Shown here: in pieces, positions 9,255 through 19,556 of the stretch
Numbering within the stretch: the stretch's first letter is position 1
How the letters are laid out: each line of letters begins with the position of its first letter
From: Kalmanozyma brasiliensis GHG001
Lineage: Eukaryota; Basidiomycota; Ustilaginomycetes; Ustilaginales
DNA length: 64,000 bases
Direction: 5' to 3'
Assembly: GCF_000497045.1 (NCBI RefSeq)
Contig: NW_015961988.1
Span: forward strand, 124,001 to 188,000
The notes under the pieces: model-generated
Seen by the model: the letters and a program-made list of their open reading frames with translations, nothing else
The model's database searches: none
What the model was told of the DNA's origin: nothing
Program-made: the position numbers and the translations under genes

Positions 9255-12200
9255 GTAAGGTGATGCTCGACGCGCCGCCGTGTGGTCTGCTTACGAGGAT
9301 GGGCACTGCCTGCCGGACAAGTGCAGAAGCAGGGCGCTGCAAAAGCTGGAGGTGCGCTGGGTCGAGACGACTTGCTCGTAGTCAAGACAAGATGTTTGGA
9401 TCCTTGCCTAGCGAGCTGCTGTAGAGGAGCTGGGATGATCGCAGCTGCGTAAAGCAAGATCGAATCGAGCCCGTGAAGAAAGACGTGGTGGTCGAGGTGG
9501 TTGTGACGCGACTTCGTGCATAGGTCGACCACTTTTGAGGAAGGAAGGACATTCGAGAACGAGCAACAGCAGCAAGTCAGCCGACTAGGTGGGGCTCGCA
9601 TGAACGGTGGTTCGTATGCAAAGGATAGGAGCGTTTTCGGGAACGAGATGAGACTCGAAGAATGGTGCAATGTCGGCCATGCATGCAAGTCCAACCGTCT
9701 TCTGGGTGTCGGTCTGCAACCAGCAGGAACAGGGCAGGTCGGAAGGAGGGAGACTGGCGTCAATGCGCTTCAATGGTAGCATGGGCAAAGGTAGGAAGCC
9801 TGTAAGGGGAGGATGGAAGATTTGCAATGCGATCAGACCAGCATCACTCCGGACCGGGATCATCGAGCTCCACTTGCTTGCTCAGAAAGGCATGATGGGC
9901 GGCATGACGGATCGTCTGGCGGGCTTGGTTGTGGCGGACTGCCCGCTCCATGCAGGAAGGGCCTCGCCCTTGAAGGCTCAAAGGGCCAGGCCGATGCAAG
10001 GTGAGTTTAAAGCGTACACGCATAACCGAAGCGACGGCGAGCAAAGACAGAGGGTGAGACAGACTGAACCAGCTTGTCGCGTGCCGCCAGCGACATCAGC
10101 GGAGCCGCAAGACAGAAGGAATCGGAACTCATATGCACGAACGCTCCGATGGGTTGCGAAGAAAGGTTTGAGGGAGGACCACATTAAAGCGAGATCTGGG
10201 TGACGCGAACGGGTGTCGGAGTCAACAAGAGGTGAGCATGAGCTGCATGATGCGCTGCTCGCCTAGTCAGCTAAGGGGTCTTCTCCTTGCTGAACAGAAG
10301 GGCAGTGCATAGGCGAGGGGCGGTGTTCTGTGCACGAGAGAGCTGTCAATCTCGCTGCCAAACCTTACCACGTCCCTGGTCCCCTTTCGCCTTCAGCGCA
10401 CGCTCCCCTGCCTTGGATCCTGCCCTCTGCCCACCGCCCTTGCTTCATTGAGAGGTAGAGGATTCGCGATCAGCTTGGGCTCCTTGAGCCTCTCATGAAG
10501 CTACCATGTCTGCAAGGGCTGCTGGGAGGGCGAAAATGGAGCAGATTCAAGGCTCGAGAAATTAGAACGACACGAGCATTTCGGAACGAGCTCGGTTCTC
10601 TCCGCTCGGCCCTTTTTTTGGCCGGTTGTCGAGATTTGTGCCTTGCCTACACCCCGGACCCAGACATGCTTGTCGAACTGACGTCGCAAAGATCTCGTTC
10701 GATCAGCAGTCCGTGCCGCTTGACGTGACTCGCTTAGCTTTGTTGGCGTTTCACGTCGAGATGTCCCGTGCCCGACCCTCACGTGAAGCATCGACCGCAT
10801 CTCTGTCTGTCTGCTGCATCGATACGATATTGATTGCATCGTTTCGAGCAAGGCAAATCGTCGACTACTCCATGCTGCTGGCTGGCGGGCGAATACGATG
10901 CCTCGCAGAACGTCTCTGCCGTGAGCTGCATCCAAGTCGTATGATACATTGGGCTGAGGTTGAATTTACACCGCCAAAGTTGTGGATCAGTCCGACTTGA
11001 CCGGCGAGGTGGAATTCTCGTGCATGCATGAAGGTTGAGGTCAAATGGGACCATTGTTGAGCATGGTGCACCGACGCGAGACCGAGTTTTGCTGTGAGGC
11101 TCGAGAAGAGTCTGATCGGCGAGATTTGAGGAAGAACGGGTGATGCACGGAGTCCGAAACCGGCGACGCTGCCCACCATGCCCGAGAAAACGTGGGCGAT
11201 CGCAGTCTAAATTTGGTACACTGACATCAACCTCAATCAGCCAGCAAGTGGACAGACCTTGAGCGATGCTGCACGCCTTTTCACCTGCCGATACACGCCC
11301 AAATTACCCGTCCCTGCATCTTCAAAAAGGCTCCTTCGGGGAAGTCATGTGCAACTCGTGGTTCCAGCACATCTAATACGCGATCAGAATGGATGCTGAA
11401 AAACAGACGAGGGCGCAGGAGACGAGGCGACTTGACGCGTCTTTGCGACAACGATCGCTGTTCGAGGAGGCAGCTTCGACCTCCTGTCGATCCACGAATT
11501 GCGGACAGAGGCGGTCCGGTCGTATGGGATGTACGATGCCTGGTCGTGCTTGCTTCCTATGCAAGGCATCAGGAACCCGTGAACGGCTACTGCCACGAGG
11601 AGCGGGGGATGTACCAGCGGTGCTGTCATGCATCCTATTCTCTCCAAATGCCGGCCGCCTGGACGACCAACTTTTTCCCGAGGTGCAGCGGCACAATATC
11701 AGTCTGGGCGGTCCGTCATCGGCCGACGGCCTGTACATTTTTTTGCAGGCAGCTTCACTGCAGGGGTGCTCTCCGTGTAAAAGTGTCGTATGATGCGAAC
11801 TTTGCGTCACTTCGGCATCTGTAGATTTGCGACCACTACGCAAGGTCCGATCTTAGAGGAACGACATCCTTGAAGGATGGTCAACGATTGCAGTGAAACG
11901 ACGAAAAGCGACCAAGCGGTATGAAAGACCTCGAAGAACCAGACGACGGCAAGTGAGATGCGCGTAGATCGTCAAGCTCGATGCTTCGGGCGCGGCTAGC
12001 TCTGAAGCGGGACGAGGGTCCAGGGTCATGCGAGTGCGACATCTCTGCAGAGCAGTTGACTGCGACAACACCTTCGGAATCGGTATCGGAGTGGCATTTG
12101 CTTTGCTGAAAGCGGTGGATCCGCTTTTATCACGCCTGCCTCCATGATGAGCTGTGGTGCTCGCGATGCACCTCTGCTGCCGAGTACCGTCCCGGTCGCC

Positions 12201-12783
12201 AATCAGCTGAGAGGAGGATGCAGGTCTACGGGTAATGCCGCTTCGGTCTCGGTGTTTTCGGGGTTATGTTGACCGATAGGAACCGAACTTTGGGCTGCAG
12301 AGATGGTCGAATTCGCTCAGGCGGCTCAAATCCGACGCGCGAAGATCTCTACGTCCGAGCGGGTGGCTTTCGTTGGACCCTGGCGTTCATGCGAGGCTTG
12401 CGAGAGTGAACCATAACAACCATCAGGCACCAGCCGCAAGACGAGGAGCTCACATCGATATGCTCTGGTCCGCTCCGCTCTAACGAGGCGTCATCTTCGG
12501 TCTCGACTCTACTCACCCAGGTTTGGCGGGACGCAGTCAACAAACCGGGTCGGAGATGCGCCTGAAATGGTGACTGAGCTCGACAAGTGGCGGTTCCATT
12601 TCCGCAGGTCTGGCCATCTACGCCCTGATGCACTGTGAGCGTTGACTGTCCAATGCGCATACCGTATGAGCCAAATGAATCAAAAGCCGAAACGTATACA
12701 GTAGTGAGAATGAAGGCGTGCTTCTGATTGGCAATGGCGAAGGTGAGTCTGGTATCTATGCTGTGTATCTTCTATGAGAGCGT
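9255..12783. other. 3.5-kb region without a recognisable gene
   Basis: The gap lies between the start of the Zn2Cys6 gene and the end of the phosphatase-HbrB gene, both on the minus strand. The first few hundred bases probably form the 5' leader and promoter of the regulator. Open frames up to about 180 codons occur, but their translations are low in recognisable motifs and rich in Arg, Ser and Cys, as expected for non-coding GC-rich DNA. I found no tRNA-like box A/box B pair and no obvious repeat. A non-coding RNA, or a multi-exon gene with very short exons, cannot be excluded. Confidence 0.4.
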
Positions 12784-15714
12784 TTATGCAGCTAGTGCGG
12801 TGGGTGGTGCGACGACCTGCTCGCTATCGTTGGCATCCGTGTGGAAGGAAACTTCCGCTCTCGGACCTGCCATCGGTGTGGATGCGATTGCATCGCTGCC
12901 TGATCGGGCATGTGTCGACGGATGATTTGCTGCAATGGAGGGCGAGATCGCTGTATCGACGAATTGCGTATCAAGGGCTTCTGGCTGACCCGGTGTGGAA
13001 ATGGCAGGCGAGCCTCCGGGTGATCGGAGAGACCTAAGATATTCGTCTTCGGTCATCTTTGGCCCAAATTGAGAACCGAGCACGTCCCTAAAGCTGTTCA
13101 GATGGCTTGGACGAGTCCCGAAGGAGGCTTGCGGGCCGATGCTGGTATCCAACAAGATCGGTCGGGGCAACGAGGAAGTTCCGTTGACGACATCGGACGC
13201 ACTGACTTCTGTTTCGGATCCGAGAGAAGGACCATGCTTGCGGGCCTTTTGCGCCATCCAGCCTCGACGATTGTTCCTCTGCGTCGGTGATGCAGCACGA
13301 GCGCCTTGACTGTCTCCAGGGCCGCGATGGCGTCCCGTGGACGCACCCTTGGACCCGAGCCGAAGAGCACGCAAGAGACCGTCCATTGCCTCCTGCGCCT
13401 CGTCCTCGCTCAAGATACTGGCGAGAACGCTGGTCATCTGGAGCAAACGTAGCGAGATCTGCTTGATGCCGTCGTCGCCGCCGCCGCCAATGTTGTTGCC
13501 TTCGGCGGCCGCAAAGGCTGGGTCGAGCTCGGCCAAGTGTGCGAACAGATGAGAGAGCCTCTCCTGAATGGGGAAGAGCACCTGATCCCTAAAGACGATG
13601 AGAAGCAATCGGCGGACATCAATGCGCTGCGTAGCGACCGCGTTGGACGGAGCGAAGGCGGAGCTCGTATTGAAAGGGCCGACGATGTTGCTGGCCCCAC
13701 CTCCAGCCGCTGCCCCATACGAAGACGAGGTCGCGATGAGACTGCGGATGGCCGCATCCGTCTGAATGGGAAGAAAGCAGGCCTCGCAGTAGGGGAGGAC
13801 CTGTCCAAGGAAGAAAGTCCAGACCTCGACCAGTCGCAGCAACAGGCGGGTATCTTCGAGTCCTTGCAGCTTGGAATTAATGGTCAGGATGCCTGTCGAC
13901 GCCAGCGACATGATGTCGAGGGTGAGGGATTCGACGGCATGGCTCTGACCGCGATCGAGCGTCCTGCGTACGTGTAGGCTCACCATCTCGTTGAGATCTT
14001 CGATGCTCGTGCGAAGCGCTTCGCCGTTGAACAGAGGCAGCACCCGGATACAGATCATCTGCCATGTGTCCGAAGAAGTGTTCGGACCGGCTGGAAAGAC
14101 CATGCTGGCAGGATTTGGAGACGTTGTGCCAGCGACGCTTGTGGGAATACCTTGGGGGTAGGCGCCGCTGAACTGAGTGGTGTAGGTTGCGCCCAGGCTA
14201 CTGCTGACGCCAGGAGACGCACTGATGCTGCCCCGATCGAGGCTGGCGTTTGCGCCCGTGCTGCCTGAGGTGCCTGCGTGTCCACTTATGGAAGCTTGAC
14301 GGTCGGCCGCGAGAATGGATGCTGCGGTGGGCGAAGGGAAGTAGGTGCTTGCGCTGCTCGACGGGGCCGCGTCCGGGCCAGCCAGCATCGAAGAAGCGCC
14401 TGCGCGCTCGAGCTCTCTGGCCATCATCCTCGGATCGTATGAGCTGAGATTGCGCGTCGAGGTCGGGGTGGTGGTGAAGGGTTTGGGTGTGCTCGTTGCG
14501 GAAGCAGCAGCGCCGGGTGTCGGAGTGGTAGGGCCCGTGGCCGCATTGGCGTTCGTGTTGGACCCGATCGCGTTCGAGGCGATGGAAGCCAGCGTCGATG
14601 AAGCAGGCAGCCCGACTGCCGCTGCACTCGCGGATGGAGTTGAGCCCGCAGCTCCCGCACCTGAGCCGGCGCTGGTCGAGGTTTTGGAGGCCGATCCACC
14701 ACCAGCTAGGTGTGCCACCGTCTTGGCGGCCGAACTAACAGAGTCTTGCTGAGAGCTGAAGCCGCGCAGATGATCCGTCTGGTTTTGACACAGTATGCGA
14801 ACGTAAACGGGACGAGATGCAGACGCAGTGTGGGAAGATGGTAGTAGCAATCTGCTGGGCATTCTGGATGTCACATCAGCAGGGCCCTCGACGAGGTCTG
14901 TTTGTACTTCGCCAAAGTCCGTATAGTCGGACTGCGCATTCGAATGAGCGGTCGTCGTTGACCCAATAGGCGCAGTTCTACTGGAGGTAGCGTTTGGCTT
15001 GGTGGGCGAGGCAGAGTCGGAGTCGGAGGGAGAAGGGAGCTCGTCGTCCCTCTGAGTTGGCACCGCAAGCTCGAGACGAGACCAGCCCGTGTTCTCGAGG
15101 CGCACCCGTTGATAGGTCGTCTTTGGATCTGTCCAAGGGCTGGAGGGCGAGTCGTCGTGAAGCGCCATAAACACACGCAGCAACTCAGCGATGGCGATTC
15201 CGTGAGCAACGATGCAAATGTGCGCCACGTCAGCAGCAGCAGCGGACTGTTCCGAAGGAGGCTTCTTGCGGAGCGCCTCGACGCGCGGAAGGATGAACTG
15301 ACGCACCGCCTTGGCGATCCTCGCATTCACCTCTTGGAGCGATTCGCCGTCGGGAAAATGAAAGTTGCGAGCATCTTCGCCGCTCGAGCCCTGCATCCAC
15401 TCTGCACTGGCATAGCTTTGACCCTCGGCTTGTCCGAAGTTGATCTCTCGCAGCGACATGGATTGCACCAGAGGCGGTGGTGGGATGGACCGATTCGACT
15501 TGAGGATCTCGTCGGCGGTCATGGCAGCGCGCTTCAAGTCGCTGCAGTAGATGGCTGTGAGCGGCACATTGGCGAACGACTGACCCAGCGCCCTTGCTTG
15601 ACTGATGCCATTGGTGGTGAGAGGCGTATCTCGGAAGCCTGCCCAGATCCCTTGCTGGTTGTCTTGGGACTCTCCGTGACGAACCAGCGTCACGAGCAGG
15701 CGGTTCAATGCCAT
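12784..15714 (-). CDS. Histidine phosphatase (phosphoglycerate mutase-like) fused to HbrB/Bit61/PRR5-like domain
   Basis: One uninterrupted frame of 976 residues carries two domains normally on separate proteins. Residues 8-190 form a histidine-phosphatase domain: RHG at 12-14 with nucleophile His13, SDLKRAAMTA, and a second catalytic His in IVAHG. Its usual C-terminal block follows near residue 300 (VRILCQNQTDHLRGF). After an Ala/Ser/Thr-rich linker, residues about 548-760 match the HbrB domain of TORC2 subunits (Bit61, PRR5/Protor, Aspergillus HbrB): WQMICIRVLPLFNGE, IEDLNEMVSLHV, LRLVEVWTFFLGQVLPYCEACFLP (in parts). The C-terminal 200 residues are Ser/Gly-rich. The start chosen is 15714 (MALNRLLVTLVRHGE), because the catalytic motif follows directly; the frame is open to 16155, but upstream residues are not phosphatase-like. 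The C-terminal part suggests a role in TORC2 signalling to actin and wall growth; the substrate of the phosphatase part is unknown. Confidence 0.83.
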   Translation of the reverse strand: MALNRLLVTLVRHGESQDNQQGIWAGFRDTPLTTNGISQARALGQSFANVPLTAIYCSDLKRAAMTADEILKSNRSIPPPPLVQSMSLREINFGQAEGQSYASAEWMQGSSGEDARNFHFPDGESLQEVNARIAKAVRQFILPRVEALRKKPPSEQSAAAADVAHICIVAHGIAIAELLRVFMALHDDSPSSPWTDPKTTYQRVRLENTGWSRLELAVPTQRDDELPSPSDSDSASPTKPNATSSRTAPIGSTTTAHSNAQSDYTDFGEVQTDLVEGPADVTSRMPSRLLLPSSHTASASRPVYVRILCQNQTDHLRGFSSQQDSVSSAAKTVAHLAGGGSASKTSTSAGSGAGAAGSTPSASAAAVGLPASSTLASIASNAIGSNTNANAATGPTTPTPGAAASATSTPKPFTTTPTSTRNLSSYDPRMMARELERAGASSMLAGPDAAPSSSASTYFPSPTAASILAADRQASISGHAGTSGSTGANASLDRGSISASPGVSSSLGATYTTQFSGAYPQGIPTSVAGTTSPNPASMVFPAGPNTSSDTWQMICIRVLPLFNGEALRTSIEDLNEMVSLHVRRTLDRGQSHAVESLTLDIMSLASTGILTINSKLQGLEDTRLLLRLVEVWTFFLGQVLPYCEACFLPIQTDAAIRSLIATSSSYGAAAGGGASNIVGPFNTSSAFAPSNAVATQRIDVRRLLLIVFRDQVLFPIQERLSHLFAHLAELDPAFAAAEGNNIGGGGDDGIKQISLRLLQMTSVLASILSEDEAQEAMDGLLRALRLGSKGASTGRHRGPGDSQGARAASPTQRNNRRGWMAQKARKHGPSLGSETEVSASDVVNGTSSLPRPILLDTSIGPQASFGTRPSHLNSFRDVLGSQFGPKMTEDEYLRSLRSPGGSPAISTPGQPEALDTQFVDTAISPSIAANHPSTHARSGSDAIASTPMAGPRAEVSFHTDANDSEQVVAPPTALAA

Positions 15715-16739
15715 CGTATGCGGATCATGCGAGATGCAGCTTTTGGCGGAGACTCCGAGCGATCGACGAGGCGACCGAACGTGCTTAACAAAGAAAGAGC
15801 GGGAATGCCGATCGAGCCGTGAGGATGGTGACTTGACTCTGCTGAAGCGGACCCACAGATAGCTCGGCTCTTCCGTGTCGTGTGAGCAACACAACGTTCG
15901 GCTTCGTCGTGAGCTCCTTCTACTCTGATGCTGACTTGAACGCGTTGGTGACCGTGCGGCTAGGGGTATGCTGGTGGTATAGCACAATCCGCAGTCTGCG
16001 GTCCGTGCTGCTAGTATGCGAGTGTCGATTTCTTGGCTGAGTGACCTTTCACGTAACCTGGACCCTGAAGTCAGCATCAACCCTTGGAAAGGCACACCAC
16101 GCTTCCGCCAAATCACGCATTTTCCTGCGCAGCTGCTCTGGTGGAACTCGCACAAACGACTCTTGCTTCTTTATCAAGAGGTTGCTTGCTTTGGCCTCTG
16201 CTATTCCAGTCGTCACAGAGCGGGCCGGGGCGAAGCTGTGCGCTACGTCAAGTGAGCACAGTTGAAGACCGCGGGGAAAGAGTTCCTTCCTAACAGCGAA
16301 GGTGCTGGACCCTCCAACGTCCCATCTGACAGCGATCGGGACCGCTTGCTGTCCTTTTGCGTCACTCCGCTGGCCACTCTTACGTCGGTATACAGACTAC
16401 TCAGCAGCAGTAGCGCATGGTGAGGATCACCCACGGCATGCTGAGTAGAACACGGCTCCCGTCGAGGTCAAAGAAGGTCTGCGACTGAAGTCTTCGGGTG
16501 GGGAAGCTACACTCGATCGGGTGAAGGTTTCTATTTTCGAGCCCTCCTTCTCGCACGGGCATGGAAATTAGAGCTCGGCAATTTAACCTGAGCTGCGCGG
16601 CCCCCGCGTTCCAAGAAGAAGCTGGACGAGGTGGCACGACCATATTCCATGATCAGAGCTCTTCTTGATCTTCCTGCCTACCACACTCGACCCTGGTTCT
16701 CCACATTTCAACCGCGAATCGATACATTGGATCTACACG
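15715..16739. promoter_or_regulatory. Divergent promoter region between the phosphatase-HbrB and Ran-like genes
   Basis: About 1 kb separates two divergently transcribed genes. No additional gene is supported. The part nearest the Ran-like gene (16650-16739) is a short leader with several pyrimidine runs. I see no clear TATA box on either strand. Confidence 0.4.
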
Positions 16740-17724
16740 ATGGCTTCCGCAAAAGAGTTCAAGGTGGTGCTGGCCGGCCAGTTCGGCACGGGTAAGACCA
16801 CGTTTGCCACCCGCGTCAGGTCGGCCAAGTCTGACAAGAAGGAGATCAAGGCGCTGAAGACGACACAGTACCCTGTCAAGCTCCAGACTTCGGCGGGTCA
16901 GGTGACGCTCAACCTCTTCGACACCAACCTGCACGCCAAGGGCGGTCTTCCCGATGACGGCTTCTTCCGCACAGCCGACGCTGCTGTCGTATTCTTTGAT
17001 CTGACCAAGGAGGAGAGCTACACTGCCATGGAGGACTGGTACGATGCTGTCATCAAGGCTAACGGTCGCAAGGGCAGTGAGCCCCTTCCCATTGTCGTCG
17101 TCGGCACCAAGGCAGACAACATCAAGGTGAGTTTGGATGGAAAGGCACCTCCGACGGCACCTCCGAAGCTCTCGTCGGCGAGATGCCGATGCTTGGAAGC
17201 TTGTCGGCGCGGCCGCAACTGTAACGACGCAATGCGCTGACCGATTCTACCTTTTCGTGCCCCATGTGCATCCTCTCGCGTGTCACAGAGCCGAGACATC
17301 AAGCCAGAGGCGATCGAGTTCCCCCGCAAGAAGGAGCTTCCGTACCGCGAGATCTCCGCCCAGGCTAAGTGAGTGCTGCGAAGCTCATCTCTCTATCATA
17401 GCAAGCCAAGATTGTTGACCCCTGCTTTCCTTTTTTCTTTTTGCTGCTCAACGCCACCAGCTACGGTGTCAAGGAGCTCCTCCTCGATGTCTGCAAGTCT
17501 CTCCTCGGCGACTCTGTCCAGCTTACGAGCGAGGTGGACTTGGATAAGGCTTCGGTCGACAACGTGAGTTTCTTTGGGCTCTGCTGCTATGGCCCTTCCT
17601 GTTTGAATCTGACTCGATCGCTGACATTGCTCTATCTCTCTGTGTATGACTCTCACTCGTTCTCTTGCAGATTGACGAAGAGCAGCTCGAGAAGCTCTAC
17701 AGCCAGTACGAGAAGGCTGCCTAA
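16740..17724 (+). CDS. Divergent Ran-like small GTPase, four exons
   Basis: Exons 16740-17126, 17289-17368, 17461-17563 and 17671-17724 (all GT-AG) encode 207 residues. The backbone follows Ran/Gsp1 (MASAKEFKVVLAG start; EFPRKKELPYREISAQANYG near the C-terminus), but the nucleotide-binding loops are altered. The P-loop is GQFGTGKTT (13-21), with Phe where Ran has Gly19. The switch I threonine region reads KALKTTQYP. Switch II, DTAGQEKFGGL in Ran, is the one-residue-shorter DTNLHAKGGL (61-70), so both the DxxG glycine and the catalytic Gln are gone. NKxD is TKAD (123-126). The acidic DEDDDL tail of Ran is missing; it ends in EKLYSQYEKAA. The intact frame, clean introns and GKTT suggest a functional protein that may bind nucleotide poorly or not hydrolyse it. 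It is probably not the essential Ran of this fungus. Transport function is unproven. Confidence 0.87.
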
Positions 17725-18564
17725 ACTGATCATACACTGCCCACTAGAGAAGCCTCGTCTACATCCGCAATGTCGACAATCAATCACAGAGGAATGTGTT
17801 TGTACGAAGGCATCTGTCTGCCGTCTCGTCGCAGTGTCTCGCTTGAAGACCAACTCTCGGGTCATCCGCAGCCCATCAGGACAGATTCGCGACAGGACCC
17901 TTGATCGGCGGCAGAACCAAGGCTCACAATCTGAGTTGAGTCGGGTTGAACCGAGAGGAGAGGAGCAAAGAGATTGCTTGCGAAGTCAGCTCGTGTGTCA
18001 AGAAGATCCGCGAGAACGCTGAGACGGAACGTGGTCAGGCCAAGAAATCGCCGTGCTGATTCACCATTTCGGCCCTTCCGAACATCCTTCCTCCACTAAG
18101 TTAGCCGATCTTCTCTCACCGAACACAATGCACCTTGCTTCGTCATCGCTCGAGTTCCCTCAGCGCCGAGTCAGCAATACTGATAAGGATGAACAGCTGC
18201 TGCCACAATCCGACTCCAAGTCATGTCGGTCTAGCCGCCCCGAGCCTGGAGTGGCGTGTGAATGAGACTTGCTGAGTTTGTCAGCCGAGCTTGTTCTTGA
18301 CCGAACGAGTCGAACGTCGCATAGATCAGGTCCCACCAAGCCCTTCTGCTCAGTTCCTGAACCCTTGGGAAGCTGCTCAGACCCTGCCTCGTTGTCGCTT
18401 ACGGTCTGTCTGATGAGACTGGAAGGCGATCCGCTTGTCAGAGGGTGACCCTCAGACTAGCACTTCCTCCATCGACGTCCACCATCTTCTGTCTATCATC
18501 TGCTCGCAGTCCGAGACACCGACCACCTTTCATCATTATCACCATCAAGCGCACTCTGGACAAC
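17725..18564. other. Intergenic region, Ran-like gene to caleosin gene
   Basis: It contains the 3' UTR of the Ran-like gene and the upstream region of the caleosin gene. About 18,440-18,564 is pyrimidine-rich with many CATC/CACC steps, typical of a leader. No gene is supported. Confidence 0.4.
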
Positions 18565-19556
18565 ATGCGACTCAACGGCGCTGCAGGCGACGTCCCTCGC
18601 AAGGTGGACGTCGACCCGTACTTTGACAACACCAAGCTCATTTTTGGAGAAGCAGGCAGCAAGGTGCCGTACACTCCTCAAAACACATGGGCCGCGCCCA
18701 ATGGCGACCGACAAGACTACCTCGAAAAGACCAAGGGAATGACGGCCATGCAGAGGGTGAGTCGCTCCTTCTGTCAATCATGTCGCCGCGGACCAAAGAT
18801 GCAGTGCAGTGGGTCTGAAGACTTCGTCGCTTCCATACTGACTTTCTAAGTCCGCCTCCTCCGCTGTCATTCGCCTTCACACCGGCAGCACGTCGCGTTC
18901 TTTGACGGCGACTGCGATGGTGTGATCTGGCCCACAGACACTTTCTTCGCCTTCCTATCGCTCGGCTTCGGCTTCATCCTCTCGGCGATGGCGGTGATCA
19001 TCATCCATGGTCCCTTCTCGTATCCCACGCTGCCGCGCAAGGGCAACAAGCTGCTGGATTGGCTTCCGGATCCGTTCATGCGAATCTACGTGGCCAACAT
19101 CCATCGCTGCAAGCACGGCTCCGACTCGCAGTCTTACGATCGCCGAGGCAACTTCCGACCGAGCCAGTTTGAGAGCATCTTGGACGACTACTCTACGCGC
19201 TACAACACGGATGCGCTTTCCTTTTCGGATGCCATGGCCATGCTCCGCGAGCGACGAGACCTGATGGATCTGTTCGGTTGCTTTGCCTTCATGTTCGAGT
19301 GGGGCAGCTCGTACATGCTCCTCTGGCCTGCCGATGGTGAGTATGACCAAGGCCAAAGTCTTGGTGGCAAGCGTCTTGAAAGCGTGTTCATTCGACTGAC
19401 TCGCTTCGATGCCGAATCTCACCTGACCGTTCAACAGGCTACATGCGCAAGGACGACATTCTCGGCATCTTTGATGGCTCCATCTTTGTGGTGCTGGCTC
19501 ACCGTCACAAGACTGGACGAGGCGGCGGAGCATTTCAGCCAAAGAAGGCCGGATGA
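18565..19556 (+). CDS. Caleosin/peroxygenase of lipid droplets, three exons
   Basis: Exons 18565-18756, 18889-19336 and 19438-19556 encode 252 residues. Caleosins are lipid-droplet or ER-bound haem peroxygenases that use fatty-acid hydroperoxides. A single EF-hand loop spans residues 70-81 (DGDCDGVIWPTD; ligands at 70, 72, 74 and 81). A hydrophobic stretch (83-104) follows and ends in a proline knot, PFSYPTLP (106-113), the anchor in the droplet monolayer. The two His residues expected to bind haem are His65, just before the EF-hand (HVAFFDGD), and His140 in CKHGSDS. The C-terminal part keeps the family block around GSSYMLLWPADGYMRKDD. Splice joins are supported because both restore conserved family sequence in frame. 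No signal peptide is visible, in line with insertion by the hairpin. Confidence 0.92.

Noticed and set aside
9224..9763. A 179-codon minus-strand frame directly upstream of the Zn2Cys6 gene
   Set aside because: It overlaps the start of the regulator in another frame and looks like leader sequence; no motif.
9670..10203. A 177-codon plus-strand frame in the empty region
   Set aside because: No recognisable domain, irregular composition, no promoter signal.
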